DNA of 48,378 nucleotides from the NCBI RefSeq assembly GCF_024195285.1, contig NZ_JALHBS010000031.1, forward strand, positions 1 through 48,378, given 5' to 3'. The DNA is from Aurantimonas marianensis. GTDB taxonomy: Bacteria; Pseudomonadota; Alphaproteobacteria; Rhizobiales; Rhizobiaceae. Each line of letters begins with the position of its first letter. The first letter of the stretch is position 1. Both the position numbers and the translations under genes were made by a program. Of this stretch, positions 1-9,062 are shown one piece after another. Under the pieces are notes generated by a model, which was not told the DNA's origin, made no database searches, and saw only the letters and a list, made by a program, of their open reading frames with translations.

Positions 1-2699
1 AAGCGCTTGTAGAGGTTGGGATAATCCCGCTCCACCGCGATGTAGTTCGGCGCGGTCTTGCCAGGGATCAACTCGCATTGGCCAGCCTTCCAGTCGGCCA
101 CGACCGATTGGGCCAGCTCGCCGGGGCTGTCGTGCTGCATCGGCAGCGCGACCACATCGGTTTCCACTCCCAACACCTCGGGCGCGATTTCGGAGAACTT
201 CCTGGCCAGGGCCTTGAAGATCTCCCAATCCGATTTCGACTCGTAAGCCGGGTCAACGGCCGCCTGCAGCGGGTGGATAAACGGGTGCATGTCGGACGTG
301 TTGAGGTCGTCCTTCTCGTACCAACTGGCCGTGGGCAGGACGATGTCGGAATAGACGCATGTGGTCGACATGCGGAAGTCCAACGTTACCAGGAGATCGA
401 GTTTCCCCTCGGGGGCCTGATCGTGCCACTTGGCCTCGATCGGCTTGACCCTGCCTTCCTCGCCCAGATCCTTGCCGAGGACGCCGTGATCGGTGCCCAA
501 CAGATGGCGCAGGAAATACTCATGTCCCTTGCCCGATGATCCCAAAAGGTTCGAGCGCCAGACAAACAGGTTGCGCGGCCAGTTTTCAGGAGCGTCCGGG
601 TCTTCGCAGGACATTTCCAGCGTGCCCGACTTCAGCCCTTCCGCCACGTATTCCGGGGCCGTCTTGCCCGATGCCTTGAGCGCGCGGCCGATCTCCAGCG
701 GATTGGTCTTCAGCTGCGGCGCCGAGGGCAGCCAGCCCATGCGTTCGGCCTGGATGTTGTAGTCGATCAGGCTGCGCTCGGCCCAATCGCCCGCCGGTGC
801 CGTCGGCGACAGGATCTCCCCCGCCGTGACGGTTTCGTAGCGCCATTGGTTGGTGTGGGCGTACCAGGCCGAGGTCGAGTTCATGTGCCGGGGCGGGCGT
901 GCCCAATCCAGCGCGAAGGCCAGCGCCGTCCAGCCGGTCTGCGGGCGAAGCTTTTCCTGGCCTACGTAGTGCGACCAGCCGCCGCCCGACTGACCGACAC
1001 AACCGCACATCACCAACATGTTGATGATGCCGCGATAGGCCATGTCCATATGGTACCAGTGATTCAGGCCGGCCCCCAGGATCACCATCGACTTGCCGTT
1101 GGTCTTTTCGGCATTGGTGGCGAATTCACGCGCGACGGCGATGATGCGGTCGCGCTTGACCCCGGTGATCTTCTCGGCCCAAGCCGGCGTAAAGGGCACA
1201 TCGGCGTCGAAAGACGTGGCGACATGTTTGCCCCCCAGCCCACGGTCGAGGCTGTAATTGGCGCAGAACAGGTCGAAGACCGTCGTCACCAGTGCCTCGC
1301 CATCCTTCAACTTCAGGCGGCGTACCGGGATATTGCGGGTCAGCACGTCGGGGTGGTCGCATTTGGTGAAATGCTCGCTCGCCTCGCCGCCGAAATAGGG
1401 AAAATCGACGCCGACCACGTCGTCGCGGTCCTCTTCGAGGATCAGCGTGGTCACGAGGTCGACAGGCTTCTCGCCGGCCTTCTCCTCAAGATTCCAATGT
1501 CCGCCCTGTCCCCAACGAAAGCCGATCGAGCCATTGGGGACAACGATAGAGCCGGTCTTGCTGTCGATCCCGACCGTCTTCCAGTCGGGATTGTTGGATT
1601 CTCCCAAGGCGTCGGTGAAATCGGCGGCGCGCAGCATCCTGCCCGGAACGTAGCGTCCGTCCTTTTCGTCCAGCCGCACCAGCAACGGGAAATCGGAATA
1701 TTTGCGGGTGTAACTCTCGAAATACGGCACCTGCCGGTCGAGGTGATATTCACGCAGGATGACGTGGCCAAACGCCATCGCCAGCGCGGCGTCGGTGCCC
1801 GCCTGCGGATTTAGCCAGATATCGCCGAACTTGGCGGCCTCGCTGTAATCAGGACTGACCACGGCGGATTTGGTTCCGCGATAGCGTGCCTCGGTATAAA
1901 AATGCGCGTCCGGCGTGCGGGTCTGCGGCACGTTCGATCCCCAAAGGATCAGGAAACCGGAATTGTACCAGTCGGCGCTTTCCGGCACGTCGGTCTGCTC
2001 GCCCCAGGTCTGCGGACTGGCGGGCGGCAGATCGCAGTACCAGTCGTAGAACGACATGCAGGTGCCGCCCATCAGGCTGAGGTAACGCGAACCGGCGGCA
2101 TAGCTGACCATCGACATCGCGGGGATCGGCGAGAAGCCGAAGACGCGGTCGGGTCCGTAGGTCTTGGCTGTGTAGGCATTGGCCGCCGCAACCATCTCGC
2201 TCGCCTCGTCCCAGCTCGCGCGGACGAACCCGCCCTTGCCCCGAATTCTGGTGTAGCTATCCCGCTTGGCCGGATCGGCCTGGATCGCCTTCCACGCCTC
2301 GACGGGGCTCATGGTCTTGCGCAGCTCGCGCCACAGACGCATCAGCCGACCACGGACCAGTGGCGTCTTCACCCGATTGGCGGAGTATAGATACCAGCTG
2401 TAGCTTGCCCCTCGCGAACAGCCGCGCGGCTCATGATTGGGCATGTCGGGCCGGGTCCGCGGATAGTCGGTCTGCTGGGTCTCCCAGGTCACGATCCCGG
2501 ACTTGACGTAGATCTTCCAGCTGCACGACCCGGTGCAGTTCACCCCGTGGGTGGACCGTACGATCTTGTCGTGCCGCCAGCGGCTCCGGTAGGTTTCCTC
2601 CCAGTCACGGCTTTCCACCGTGGTCTGACCGTGACCATCCGCGAAAGTGTCCTGGCGCGTGGATTTCAGAAAATTCAGTCGGTCGAGAAGATGGCTCAT
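1..2699 (-). CDS. narG: Respiratory nitrate reductase alpha subunit NarG (partial, C-terminus beyond window)
   Basis: This is the catalytic molybdenum subunit of the membrane-bound cytoplasm-facing nitrate reductase, which reduces nitrate to nitrite with electrons from NarH and NarI. About 899 residues are present and the frame stays open to the left edge; the family is about 1250 residues, so the C-terminal third is missing. Near the N-terminus the [4Fe-4S] FS0 ligands are visible as His51, Cys55, Cys59 and Cys94, in a segment reading HGVNCTGSCSW. Asp223 in WYCDLPP matches the family's Mo-ligand aspartate region. Close to the edge a NYIAVERDYPNLY stretch is typical NarG. The ATG follows AAGGA by about 7 bases and lies 17 bases after the narK stop, so narK-narG is one operon. 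narH, narJ and narI are expected beyond the edge. Confidence 0.96.
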   Translation of the reverse strand, partial: MSHLLDRLNFLKSTRQDTFADGHGQTTVESRDWEETYRSRWRHDKIVRSTHGVNCTGSCSWKIYVKSGIVTWETQQTDYPRTRPDMPNHEPRGCSRGASYSWYLYSANRVKTPLVRGRLMRLWRELRKTMSPVEAWKAIQADPAKRDSYTRIRGKGGFVRASWDEASEMVAAANAYTAKTYGPDRVFGFSPIPAMSMVSYAAGSRYLSLMGGTCMSFYDWYCDLPPASPQTWGEQTDVPESADWYNSGFLILWGSNVPQTRTPDAHFYTEARYRGTKSAVVSPDYSEAAKFGDIWLNPQAGTDAALAMAFGHVILREYHLDRQVPYFESYTRKYSDFPLLVRLDEKDGRYVPGRMLRAADFTDALGESNNPDWKTVGIDSKTGSIVVPNGSIGFRWGQGGHWNLEEKAGEKPVDLVTTLILEEDRDDVVGVDFPYFGGEASEHFTKCDHPDVLTRNIPVRRLKLKDGEALVTTVFDLFCANYSLDRGLGGKHVATSFDADVPFTPAWAEKITGVKRDRIIAVAREFATNAEKTNGKSMVILGAGLNHWYHMDMAYRGIINMLVMCGCVGQSGGGWSHYVGQEKLRPQTGWTALAFALDWARPPRHMNSTSAWYAHTNQWRYETVTAGEILSPTAPAGDWAERSLIDYNIQAERMGWLPSAPQLKTNPLEIGRALKASGKTAPEYVAEGLKSGTLEMSCEDPDAPENWPRNLFVWRSNLLGSSGKGHEYFLRHLLGTDHGVLGKDLGEEGRVKPIEAKWHDQAPEGKLDLLVTLDFRMSTTCVYSDIVLPTASWYEKDDLNTSDMHPFIHPLQAAVDPAYESKSDWEIFKALARKFSEIAPEVLGVETDVVALPMQHDSPGELAQSVVADWKAGQCELIPGKTAPNYIAVERDYPNLYKR

Positions 2700-2716
2700 C
2701 AAGCTGTCCTTTCAGA

Positions 2717-5443
2717 TCAGGCTGCGGAGATAGCGGGCGCGGCAGGCCCAGCCCGGTCATGTGCCAGAAGGCCGCCGGGACGGGTGTAGTAGGCCCAGGT
2801 CAGCGCGACGCAGATCGCGTAGAAGCCGAGGAACCCCCACAGAGCCGCCACGGGTCCGCCGGTCATGGCGATCGAGGTGCCGTAGGCTTTCGGGATGAAG
2901 AAGGCGCCGTAGGCCGCGATGGCGCTGGTAAAGGCGATGATCGCCGCGCTCTCGCGTTCGGCCTGCCTGCGCAGCGCGCCCCCGTCCAGCTCCGGCATCA
3001 GGCGCGGGATTTCCCGCGCCATGATCGCGGGGATCATCTGGAAAGTGGAGGCGTTGCCGATTCCGGTCAGGAAGAACAACGCCATGAACGAAGCGAAGAA
3101 GCCCCAGAACGCGCCCGGCTGTTCCTTGATGCCGAGGAAGAAGATCACCCCCAGCACCGCCACGATCATGCCCAGAAAGGTCCAGAAGGTGACCCGGCCG
3201 CCGCCGAACTTGTCGGAAACCCAGCCCGTTCCGGCGCGCGACAGCGCCCCGACCAACGGCCCGAGGAATACGAACTGCAGCGCGTTCACATCGGGGAACT
3301 GGAGCTTGGTGAGCAGCGGGAAACCAGCGGAATAGCCGATGAAGCTGCCGAACGTGCCGGTGTAAAGCACGCACATGATCCAGTTGTGCTTGCGGCTAAA
3401 GATGATTGCCTGCTCCTTGAAGCTGGCCTTGGCGTCGGCGATGTCGTTCATCCCGACCCATGCAGCGATGGTGGCCGCGATGATGAACGGCACCCAGACG
3501 AAGCCGGCGTTCTGCATCCAGAGCTGGCCGCCATCCGACATGGTCTGCGGCTGACCGCCCAATGCGCCGAAGACACCGGCGGTGATGACGAGCGGCACCA
3601 GGAACTGCATGACGGAGACGCCGAGATTGCCCAGCCCCGCATTCAGCGCCAGCGCGTTGCCCTTTTCCGCCTTCGGGAAGAAGAAGGCGATATTGGCCAT
3701 CGACGAGGCGAAGTTGCCGCCGCCGAAGCCGCACAGCAGCGCCAGAACCAGGAAGATCAGGTACGGCGTCTCGGGATTTTGCACTGCGTAGCCGATGCCC
3801 ATGGCGGGCAGCAGCAGCGAGGCGGTGGAAAGGGTCGTCCACAACCTGCCCCCGAAGATCGGCACCATGAAGCTGTAGAAGATGCGCAAGGTCGCCCCGG
3901 AAAGCCCCGGTAGCGCCGCCAGCCAGAACAGCTCGCCCGGCGTGAAATCGAAACCGATCGCTGGCAGGCGCGCCACGACCACCGACCACACCATCCAGAC
4001 CGAGAAGGCCAAAAGCAGTGCCGGAATCGAGATCCAGAGATTGCGGCGCGCGATGCGACGGCCTTTGTCCTCCCAAAAGGTCTTGTCCTCGGGGTTCCAC
4101 TCGTCCAGCACGCGCGTCCGCGCTTGCTGGTTCGCATGGTGGATTTCCTGCATCTCCGGCAGTTGGGGCAGCTCATCGAGCGCCGCGCCCTGCGCTCCGC
4201 GCTCCATCGCCCGGATCGACAGATGCATCCAGGCCAGCGAGATGGCGACGATCACGAAGAGCAGCGCGAAACAACTGGTGTAGATACCGGTCAGATCGAG
4301 CAGCGCGCCGAAGGCGATCGGCAGGACAAAACCGCCAAGGCCTCCGATCATGCCGACTAGCCCGCCGACCGCGCCGACATGGCCGGGATAGTAGACCGGG
4401 ATATGTTTGAACACCGCCGCCTTGCCGAGGCTCATGAAGAAGCCCAGCACGAACAGCGTAATGACGAAGGGCCATTGCCCCATCTCCGTGGAGAACGCGA
4501 TGGGGCCGTCCTTGCCTTGAATCACGTAGTCCGTCGGCGGATAGGACAGCATGAACAGCAGGATCAGCGAAAAGCCGAAGGTCCAGTACATCACGGCCCG
4601 CGCGCCGAAACGGTCGGACAGATGCCCGCCATAGGCCCGAAACAGCGAGGCGGACAATGAGAAGGCCGCCGCCGACATGCCGGCGGTGCGGATGTCGTGG
4701 TTGTAGACGTCGACCAGATAATGCGGCATCCACAGCGCCAGCGCGACGAAGGCGCCGAACACGAAGAAATAGTAAAGGGAAAAACGCCAGACTTGGAGAT
4801 TTTGCAGCGGCGCGAACTGCTCGGCGAGGCTCGGCGCTTTCGCGCCGGACTTGCGCCGAGCCACCAGTGCCGGATCATCCTTGGCGAAGAGATAGAAGAC
4901 CACCGCCATCAGCGCCAACGCAGCGGCCCAGACATGAGCGACCCCCTGCCAGCCCAAGGCCACCATGACGAAGGGGGCAACGAATTTGGTCACCGCCGCG
5001 CCAACGTTGCCGGCACCGAAAATGCCCAGGGCCGTGCCCTGCCTTCCCGCATCGTACCAGCGGGATACATAGGCGACCCCGATGATGAAAGAGCCGCCGG
5101 CAAGGCCGATACCGAGCGCGGCGACGAGATACATCGTATAGGAGGACGCCCAGGTCAGCATCCATGTCGCCGCCGCGGTCAGCAGCATCTGAGTCGTGAA
5201 TACGATGCGACCGCCGTATTTCTCCGTCCATACGCCCAGGATCAGTCGGGTAAGCGAACCGGTCAGGATAGGCGTGGCGACCAACAAACCGAACTCGAAC
5301 TCGTTGAGCCCCAGCTCGGCCTTTATCTCGACGCCGATGATCGAAAAGATCGTCCAGACCGCGAAACAGGCCGTGAAGGCGATCGTGCTCAGACCCAAAG
5401 CCCGTGTGCGCTCGGCGTCCGTGACCTGTGCCTTCTCCATCAT
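2717..5443 (-). CDS. narK: NarK1-NarK2 fusion nitrate/nitrite transporter
   Basis: A major-facilitator protein of 908 residues, twice the usual length, made of two complete NarK units joined by a hydrophilic linker (about residues 412-468). Both halves carry nitrate-signature motifs: GIFGAGNVG (140-148) and GGLVGMIGGLGG (360-371) in the first; NAGLGNLG (601-608) and GIGNASTFQMIP (794-805) in the second. In characterised fusions of this kind the first half resembles nitrate/proton symporters and the second nitrate/nitrite antiporters, so the protein would import nitrate for NarG and export nitrite. The start is the ATG pair at 5443/5440, preceded by GGAG. An upstream in-frame ATG at 5590 has no ribosome site and would translate the FNR-type site. 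It leads the narK-narGHJI operon. Confidence 0.95.
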   Translation of the reverse strand: MMEKAQVTDAERTRALGLSTIAFTACFAVWTIFSIIGVEIKAELGLNEFEFGLLVATPILTGSLTRLILGVWTEKYGGRIVFTTQMLLTAAATWMLTWASSYTMYLVAALGIGLAGGSFIIGVAYVSRWYDAGRQGTALGIFGAGNVGAAVTKFVAPFVMVALGWQGVAHVWAAALALMAVVFYLFAKDDPALVARRKSGAKAPSLAEQFAPLQNLQVWRFSLYYFFVFGAFVALALWMPHYLVDVYNHDIRTAGMSAAAFSLSASLFRAYGGHLSDRFGARAVMYWTFGFSLILLFMLSYPPTDYVIQGKDGPIAFSTEMGQWPFVITLFVLGFFMSLGKAAVFKHIPVYYPGHVGAVGGLVGMIGGLGGFVLPIAFGALLDLTGIYTSCFALLFVIVAISLAWMHLSIRAMERGAQGAALDELPQLPEMQEIHHANQQARTRVLDEWNPEDKTFWEDKGRRIARRNLWISIPALLLAFSVWMVWSVVVARLPAIGFDFTPGELFWLAALPGLSGATLRIFYSFMVPIFGGRLWTTLSTASLLLPAMGIGYAVQNPETPYLIFLVLALLCGFGGGNFASSMANIAFFFPKAEKGNALALNAGLGNLGVSVMQFLVPLVITAGVFGALGGQPQTMSDGGQLWMQNAGFVWVPFIIAATIAAWVGMNDIADAKASFKEQAIIFSRKHNWIMCVLYTGTFGSFIGYSAGFPLLTKLQFPDVNALQFVFLGPLVGALSRAGTGWVSDKFGGGRVTFWTFLGMIVAVLGVIFFLGIKEQPGAFWGFFASFMALFFLTGIGNASTFQMIPAIMAREIPRLMPELDGGALRRQAERESAAIIAFTSAIAAYGAFFIPKAYGTSIAMTGGPVAALWGFLGFYAICVALTWAYYTRPGGLLAHDRAGPAAPAISAA

Positions 5444-5506
5444 TCGCTTTCTCCGCTTCCGACGCGTTTCGTCGGGTTGGAGTGGAACGGAAGGAGCGGC
5501 CGCGAC

Positions 5507-5520
5507 TTGACCGAGATCAA
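5507..5520 (-). promoter_or_regulatory. FNR/Dnr-type binding site upstream of narK
   Basis: TTGAC-CGAG-ATCAA matches the FNR/NNR consensus TTGAT-N4-ATCAA with one mismatch. Its centre is about 70 bases before the narK start. If it acts at the usual -41.5 position, transcription would begin roughly 30 bases before the narK ATG. No convincing -10 hexamer was picked out. NarR or an FNR homologue encoded elsewhere is the likely ligand. Confidence 0.7.
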
Positions 5521-5682
5521 ACGAGAATGGCCGGCGAGAGCAATCGAGCCGTATTTGATGATAGGCGCCGCGATGCTCTATCTTTGTCAAACGGACGGAT
5601 GCTGTATTGTCGAGATCCCCTAGATCAATATCAATCCGTCAATTACCAATTATCAAGCGGCCAATCGGAGGTAAGTTGATTC

Positions 5683-6450
5683 ATGCGTGAAACGGTGCTT
5701 CCCGCGGTCCGCAGCCTTCCACTGTTCCGATCAATGGCTGATGAGAATTTCCTCGTTCTGACGCGAGGGGCGTACGATCAGACCTTTCCGCCGCAGATCC
5801 AGCTGATTGACGAGGGCGCATCCGCAGATTTCCTCCATATCGTCGTGGAGGGCTCCATCGAACTCTTCGCGAGCTGGCAAGGACGTGAAACCACGCTGGC
5901 GGTGGTGCGGCCGCTTTCCACCTTCATCCTCGCCGCTTGCATGCAGGACGCGCCTTACCTGATGTCGGCGCGCACGCTCGAGAAAACCCGACTGATCCTG
6001 GTGCCCAGCAGCGATGTGCGAACCATCTTCCGCACCGATTGCGAATTCGCGCTGGCCACCATCGCCGAGCTTTCCGCCGGTTACCGCGGCATGGTCCGAC
6101 ATGCCAAAGGACTGAAGCTACGGAGCGCGCGCGAGCGACTGGCAGCCTATCTCTTGCGTCAGGCCGAAGACGGCGGCGACAGGGCAAGCTTTGTCCTGCC
6201 CATGGAAAAGCGGGTGCTCGCCTCTTTCCTCGGGATGACACCCGAGAGCCTCTCGCGGGCGATGAAATCACTGCAGGCGGATGGCGCCGTAGTCGATGGC
6301 CAGCGGGTCATCATCACGGACCGCCCTGCCCTGCAGGCGCTGGCGCAACCATCTCGGCTCATTGACGGTCCGGACGAAGATGTTTTGATCGACCAGCGGA
6401 CAGCGCGGTCATTCGAGCAGGGCAGTCAAGCCCGTGGCGGGGCTGCTTGA
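5683..6450 (+). CDS. narR: Crp/Fnr-family regulator, NarR-like
   Basis: A 255-residue transcription factor with an effector domain (about 12-115), a dimerisation helix (about 120-145) and a winged helix-turn-helix (about 148-212). The recognition helix contains PESLSR (187-192), giving the E-S-x-x-R specificity expected for TTGAT-N4-ATCAA sites. The N-terminus lacks the cysteine cluster that binds the [4Fe-4S] centre of FNR, and only scattered cysteines occur (Cys86, Cys120). It is therefore not an FNR-type oxygen sensor by itself. Its place, divergent from narK-narG, matches NarR, described in Paracoccus as a nitrate/nitrite-responsive activator of the nar operon. GGAGG lies 11 bases before the ATG. 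The family is clear; the NarR name is inferred from context and could also be a Dnr/NnrR relative. Confidence 0.85.
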   Translation: MRETVLPAVRSLPLFRSMADENFLVLTRGAYDQTFPPQIQLIDEGASADFLHIVVEGSIELFASWQGRETTLAVVRPLSTFILAACMQDAPYLMSARTLEKTRLILVPSSDVRTIFRTDCEFALATIAELSAGYRGMVRHAKGLKLRSARERLAAYLLRQAEDGGDRASFVLPMEKRVLASFLGMTPESLSRAMKSLQADGAVVDGQRVIITDRPALQALAQPSRLIDGPDEDVLIDQRTARSFEQGSQARGGAA

Positions 6451-6598
6451 GGAAATCCGCCGCGCAAGGGAGATTGATCTTCGGCAAAGGTGCGACCCAT
6501 GACTTTCCGCTGTCTCGGGAACAGACGTCGGCAGGCGCCAGTGCGGCCGCGATCATGTTCTACGCCGAGGCGTTCGACGTGAAGCGGGTGGTGCGAGC

Positions 6599-7351
6599 CT
6601 ACCGCAGCGTGGCACGCTTCGGCGGGTATCCGGCCGCCGAACTTCGCGGCGCCGAGAGCACATCCCCGCGCTCCCATTTCTGACCAGAAATCGCCGAACA
6701 AACCGTCTGCATATGGCGAGCCGTAGCCGTTGCGGCGGCGACTGGATCGCGAGACTCGAGCGCCACAAAAATGGCGCGGTGCTCGACACGATAACGATCC
6801 CGCAGCGCCGGGCTGAAGGAGGCCCGCTTCAAACGGTCCCATTCCGCTGTGCTGCGCATGGTCCGCATCATCTCCATGACCATCATGAAGACCGCGTTCT
6901 GGGTGGCCTCTGCCAGGGCACGGTGAAAGGCAATGTCCCATTCCTCGAATGCCTCGAACGTGTCGGCAGTTTCGGAGCGGACAAGGCACAGTTCCAATCG
7001 TTCCAGATCCTCCTTGCGTGCCCGCAGCGCCGCCTCGCGCGCTATGGCCGGCTCCAAGACTAGGCGGGCGTCCATAAGTTCGATCGGTGATGCGCCCGCC
7101 GTCACCGATCCGGCGGTGGAGAGTGCGTCGGCAACGAAGGTGCCGCGCCCAACCTGTCGGACGATCGCCCCCTCCATTTCGAGGCGGGCCAAAGCCTTGC
7201 GGAGAGTCGCACGATTGACGGCCAGGCGGTCGGCAAGCGCTCGTTCGGTGGGCAGCCTTGCGCCGGGGCCAAGGCCATCGGCACGCAAGAGCTCACGAAG
7301 CTCATCGAGTGCTTGTTCGGCCGACCCTCGCCTGACGTCGATATCCTGCAT
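6599..7351 (-). CDS. GntR-family (FadR/FCD) transcriptional repressor
   Basis: A 250-residue regulator with an N-terminal winged helix (about 12-75, containing LPTERALADRL and NRATLRKAL) and a C-terminal FCD ligand domain (about 90-222). Likely metal-coordinating residues of the FCD domain are Asp139, His143, His191 and His213. Such regulators usually bind an organic acid and release DNA. It is divergent from the transport and catabolic operon beginning at 7473, so it most likely controls that operon and itself. ATG 7351 begins the recognisable protein; the frame is open further upstream but that DNA is the promoter region. The last 25 or so residues form an unstructured tail. The inducer is unknown. 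Confidence 0.9.
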   Translation of the reverse strand: MQDIDVRRGSAEQALDELRELLRADGLGPGARLPTERALADRLAVNRATLRKALARLEMEGAIVRQVGRGTFVADALSTAGSVTAGASPIELMDARLVLEPAIAREAALRARKEDLERLELCLVRSETADTFEAFEEWDIAFHRALAEATQNAVFMMVMEMMRTMRSTAEWDRLKRASFSPALRDRYRVEHRAIFVALESRDPVAAATATARHMQTVCSAISGQKWERGDVLSAPRSSAAGYPPKRATLR

Positions 7352-7360
7352 CACGTTTTC

Positions 7361-7416
7361 ATTGGTTGACAATATTAAACCATAGCTATACCATTTTACG
7401 CTAAAGGTCAACCAAT
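7361..7416. promoter_or_regulatory. Divergent promoters and inverted-repeat operator between gntR and tctC
   Basis: ATTGGTTGAC (7361-7370) is repeated as its exact reverse complement at 7407-7416, with 36 bases between the arms. Each arm supplies a -35 element pointing into the gap. On the plus strand this is TTGACA (7366-7371), then 17 bases, then TACCAT (7389-7394), for tctC. On the minus strand it is TTGACC (7411-7406), with candidate -10 TATAGC or TAGCTA 15-17 bases on, for gntR. An ACCAT direct repeat (7379-7383 and 7390-7394) and the palindrome ATAGCTAT (7382-7389) sit in the middle. The GntR protein is the likely ligand. Confidence 0.65.
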
Positions 7417-7472
7417 AGACCTCGCAGCAACACGAAGACCGCGCGGCGAACCGCGCACAGGGAGGTTTCAAG

Positions 7473-8480
7473 ATGAATTTCACCACAGATCTGTCGCGTC
7501 GTCGATTTCTCACAGGCACTGCGGCGGGTGCCACCGCGCTTTCGCTCGGTCTCGGCCGAACGGCATTTGCCCAGGATTACCCGGCCGGCAACATGGAAAT
7601 CACCATCCCGACTGGCGAAGGGGGCGGCGCGGATCGGGACTCGCGTGCTTTCGTTCAGGTCTGGCGCAAATATCTGAATACGAACTTCGAGTTCGGCTAT
7701 TATCCCGGCGCCGCCGGCCAGGTCGGCTACGAATTTTTCATGAAGAAAGAGCCGAACGCCTACAATCTGCTGTTCTCGAACCTCGGCCCGGAGGTCATCA
7801 TGCTGACTCTCCAGAACGTGGGCATCGATATCGGCAAGGATCTGGTCTACATTCGGCGTACCAGTACCGAACCAATGGCGGTATGGGTTGGCCCGAACTC
7901 TCAGTTTGAATCGCTCGAGCAACTCGTCGAGGAGGGCAAGAAGCGGCCGGTCAGCATTTCGGTCAGCCGCCTGCCGCATCCGGCGTCGATTGGGATGCTG
8001 GCGCTCGGCGAGGCGACCGGTGCACAATTCAACCTGATCCCGTTCGGCGGCGGCAATCCGACGGCGATGGCGGCGATCACCGGCGAGGTCGACGCTTCCG
8101 CATTGCCGCTCGCCAATCCGATCGCGCTGGGCGATCAGGCCCGCGTCCTCGGCATTTTCGCCAATGAGAACACCGTGCCCGACGCCACCGGCAATGCGCC
8201 CACCGTGAACGGAGCGCTCGGCACCGATCTGCCGGAACTGTTCAGTTCGCGTGCCTGGGCGGTCCACGCCGCGGCGCTCGAGCAATACCCCGAGCGGGTC
8301 GAATTGTTGAAGTCCAGCATCGATCAGACCATGGCCGATCCCGAATATGTCGAGGCGGTCAAGGCGGCCGGCGTTCCGCCCGAGTTCATCACGCCCGGCG
8401 ATCAGGAAACGGCGATGGCGGAGGCCGCGGCGACGCGCGAACTCGCTGAGCGTTATCGCGATCTGCTGACTGGCAGCTGA
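7473..8480 (+). CDS. tctC: Tripartite tricarboxylate transporter substrate-binding protein (TctC/Bug family)
   Basis: A 335-residue periplasmic solute-binding protein of a TTT uptake system. The N-terminus has a twin-arginine type signal (SRRRFLTG, residues 8-15), a hydrophobic stretch and an AFA-Q cleavage region near residue 33, so export by Tat is likely. The mature protein begins with the family's short beta strand and a glycine-rich loop (about 45-55). Bug-fold proteins bind carboxylates; the ligand cannot be read from the sequence. GGAGG precedes the ATG by 7 bases. It is the first gene of the operon and is followed by a strong palindrome before tctB, which suggests a higher dose of this component than of the membrane subunits. 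Confidence 0.92.
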   Translation: MNFTTDLSRRRFLTGTAAGATALSLGLGRTAFAQDYPAGNMEITIPTGEGGGADRDSRAFVQVWRKYLNTNFEFGYYPGAAGQVGYEFFMKKEPNAYNLLFSNLGPEVIMLTLQNVGIDIGKDLVYIRRTSTEPMAVWVGPNSQFESLEQLVEEGKKRPVSISVSRLPHPASIGMLALGEATGAQFNLIPFGGGNPTAMAAITGEVDASALPLANPIALGDQARVLGIFANENTVPDATGNAPTVNGALGTDLPELFSSRAWAVHAAALEQYPERVELLKSSIDQTMADPEYVEAVKAAGVPPEFITPGDQETAMAEAAATRELAERYRDLLTGS

Positions 8481-8509
8481 TCCCTCCTTTGGCAGGGAAG
8501 TCCTATCCT

Positions 8510-8537
8510 GACGGGGCGGTCGCGCGACCGCCCCGTC
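8510..8537. repeat. 28-base perfect palindrome between tctC and tctB
   Basis: A perfect GC-rich palindrome with 14-base arms starting GACGGGGCGG, lying 30 bases after the tctC stop and 30 bases before the tctB start. In RNA it forms a very stable hairpin. No T-tract follows, so it is not a standard intrinsic terminator. It may protect the upstream tctC message from 3' exonucleases or weaken read-through to tctB and tctA. Confidence 0.85.
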
Positions 8538-8567
8538 TCCCATCCGGTCGAAAGCAGGATCTCTTCC

Positions 8568-9062
8568 ATGTTGGATCGCGAAACGAGGAAGCCGGTCGGG
8601 GCTGATCTCATCATTCCCGTCGCCGCGGGCGCCTACGCAATCTACTACGTGCTCTCCGTCTGGAACTTTCCCTGGCAGGCGCAGATGAGCGGCATCATCC
8701 TCGCCGCGCTGATGCTTCTGCTTGTAGGAATCTATCTGGTGCGGGTCGTGATCGGACTGCGCCGCGAACGTTACACGCTGGGCTTCGGCGATTTCTTCGG
8801 CGCGCCGTCGTCGCGAGCCAGCCGCGCCATCTTCGTCGCGCTCATCGTGGGCTATATCCTCGCGGTTCCCTATCTCGGCTTCACCATCACAACATTTGTC
8901 TTCCTCGCCACCTCTGTCCTCGTCGCCGGAGCGCGACCGGTCGGGCGCGCCGTTTTGACGGCCGGTCTCGCGGCTCTCGGCGGCTGGATCTTTTTCATTG
9001 TTCTCCTGAATACAAGGTTTCCGCAAGGACCCTTCGAGCAGGCCATGGGAGCCATCTTCTGA
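8568..9062 (+). CDS. tctB: Tripartite tricarboxylate transporter small membrane subunit TctB
   Basis: A 164-residue protein with about four predicted membrane helices (around 17-35, 42-62, 87-108 and 118-150), the usual form of the small TTT membrane subunit. Sequence conservation in this family is low, so the call rests on topology, length and position between tctC and tctA. AGGA lies about 8 bases before ATG 8568. Its TGA stop overlaps the tctA ATG by one base, which indicates translational coupling. Confidence 0.88.
   Translation: MLDRETRKPVGADLIIPVAAGAYAIYYVLSVWNFPWQAQMSGIILAALMLLLVGIYLVRVVIGLRRERYTLGFGDFFGAPSSRASRAIFVALIVGYILAVPYLGFTITTFVFLATSVLVAGARPVGRAVLTAGLAALGGWIFFIVLLNTRFPQGPFEQAMGAIF

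Noticed and set aside
7401-9026. Minus-strand open frame of 541 codons opposite tctC and tctB
   Set aside because: It is antisense to two clear transporter genes, and its translation is Arg/Asp/His/Gly-rich low-complexity sequence typical of the reverse of GC-rich codons.
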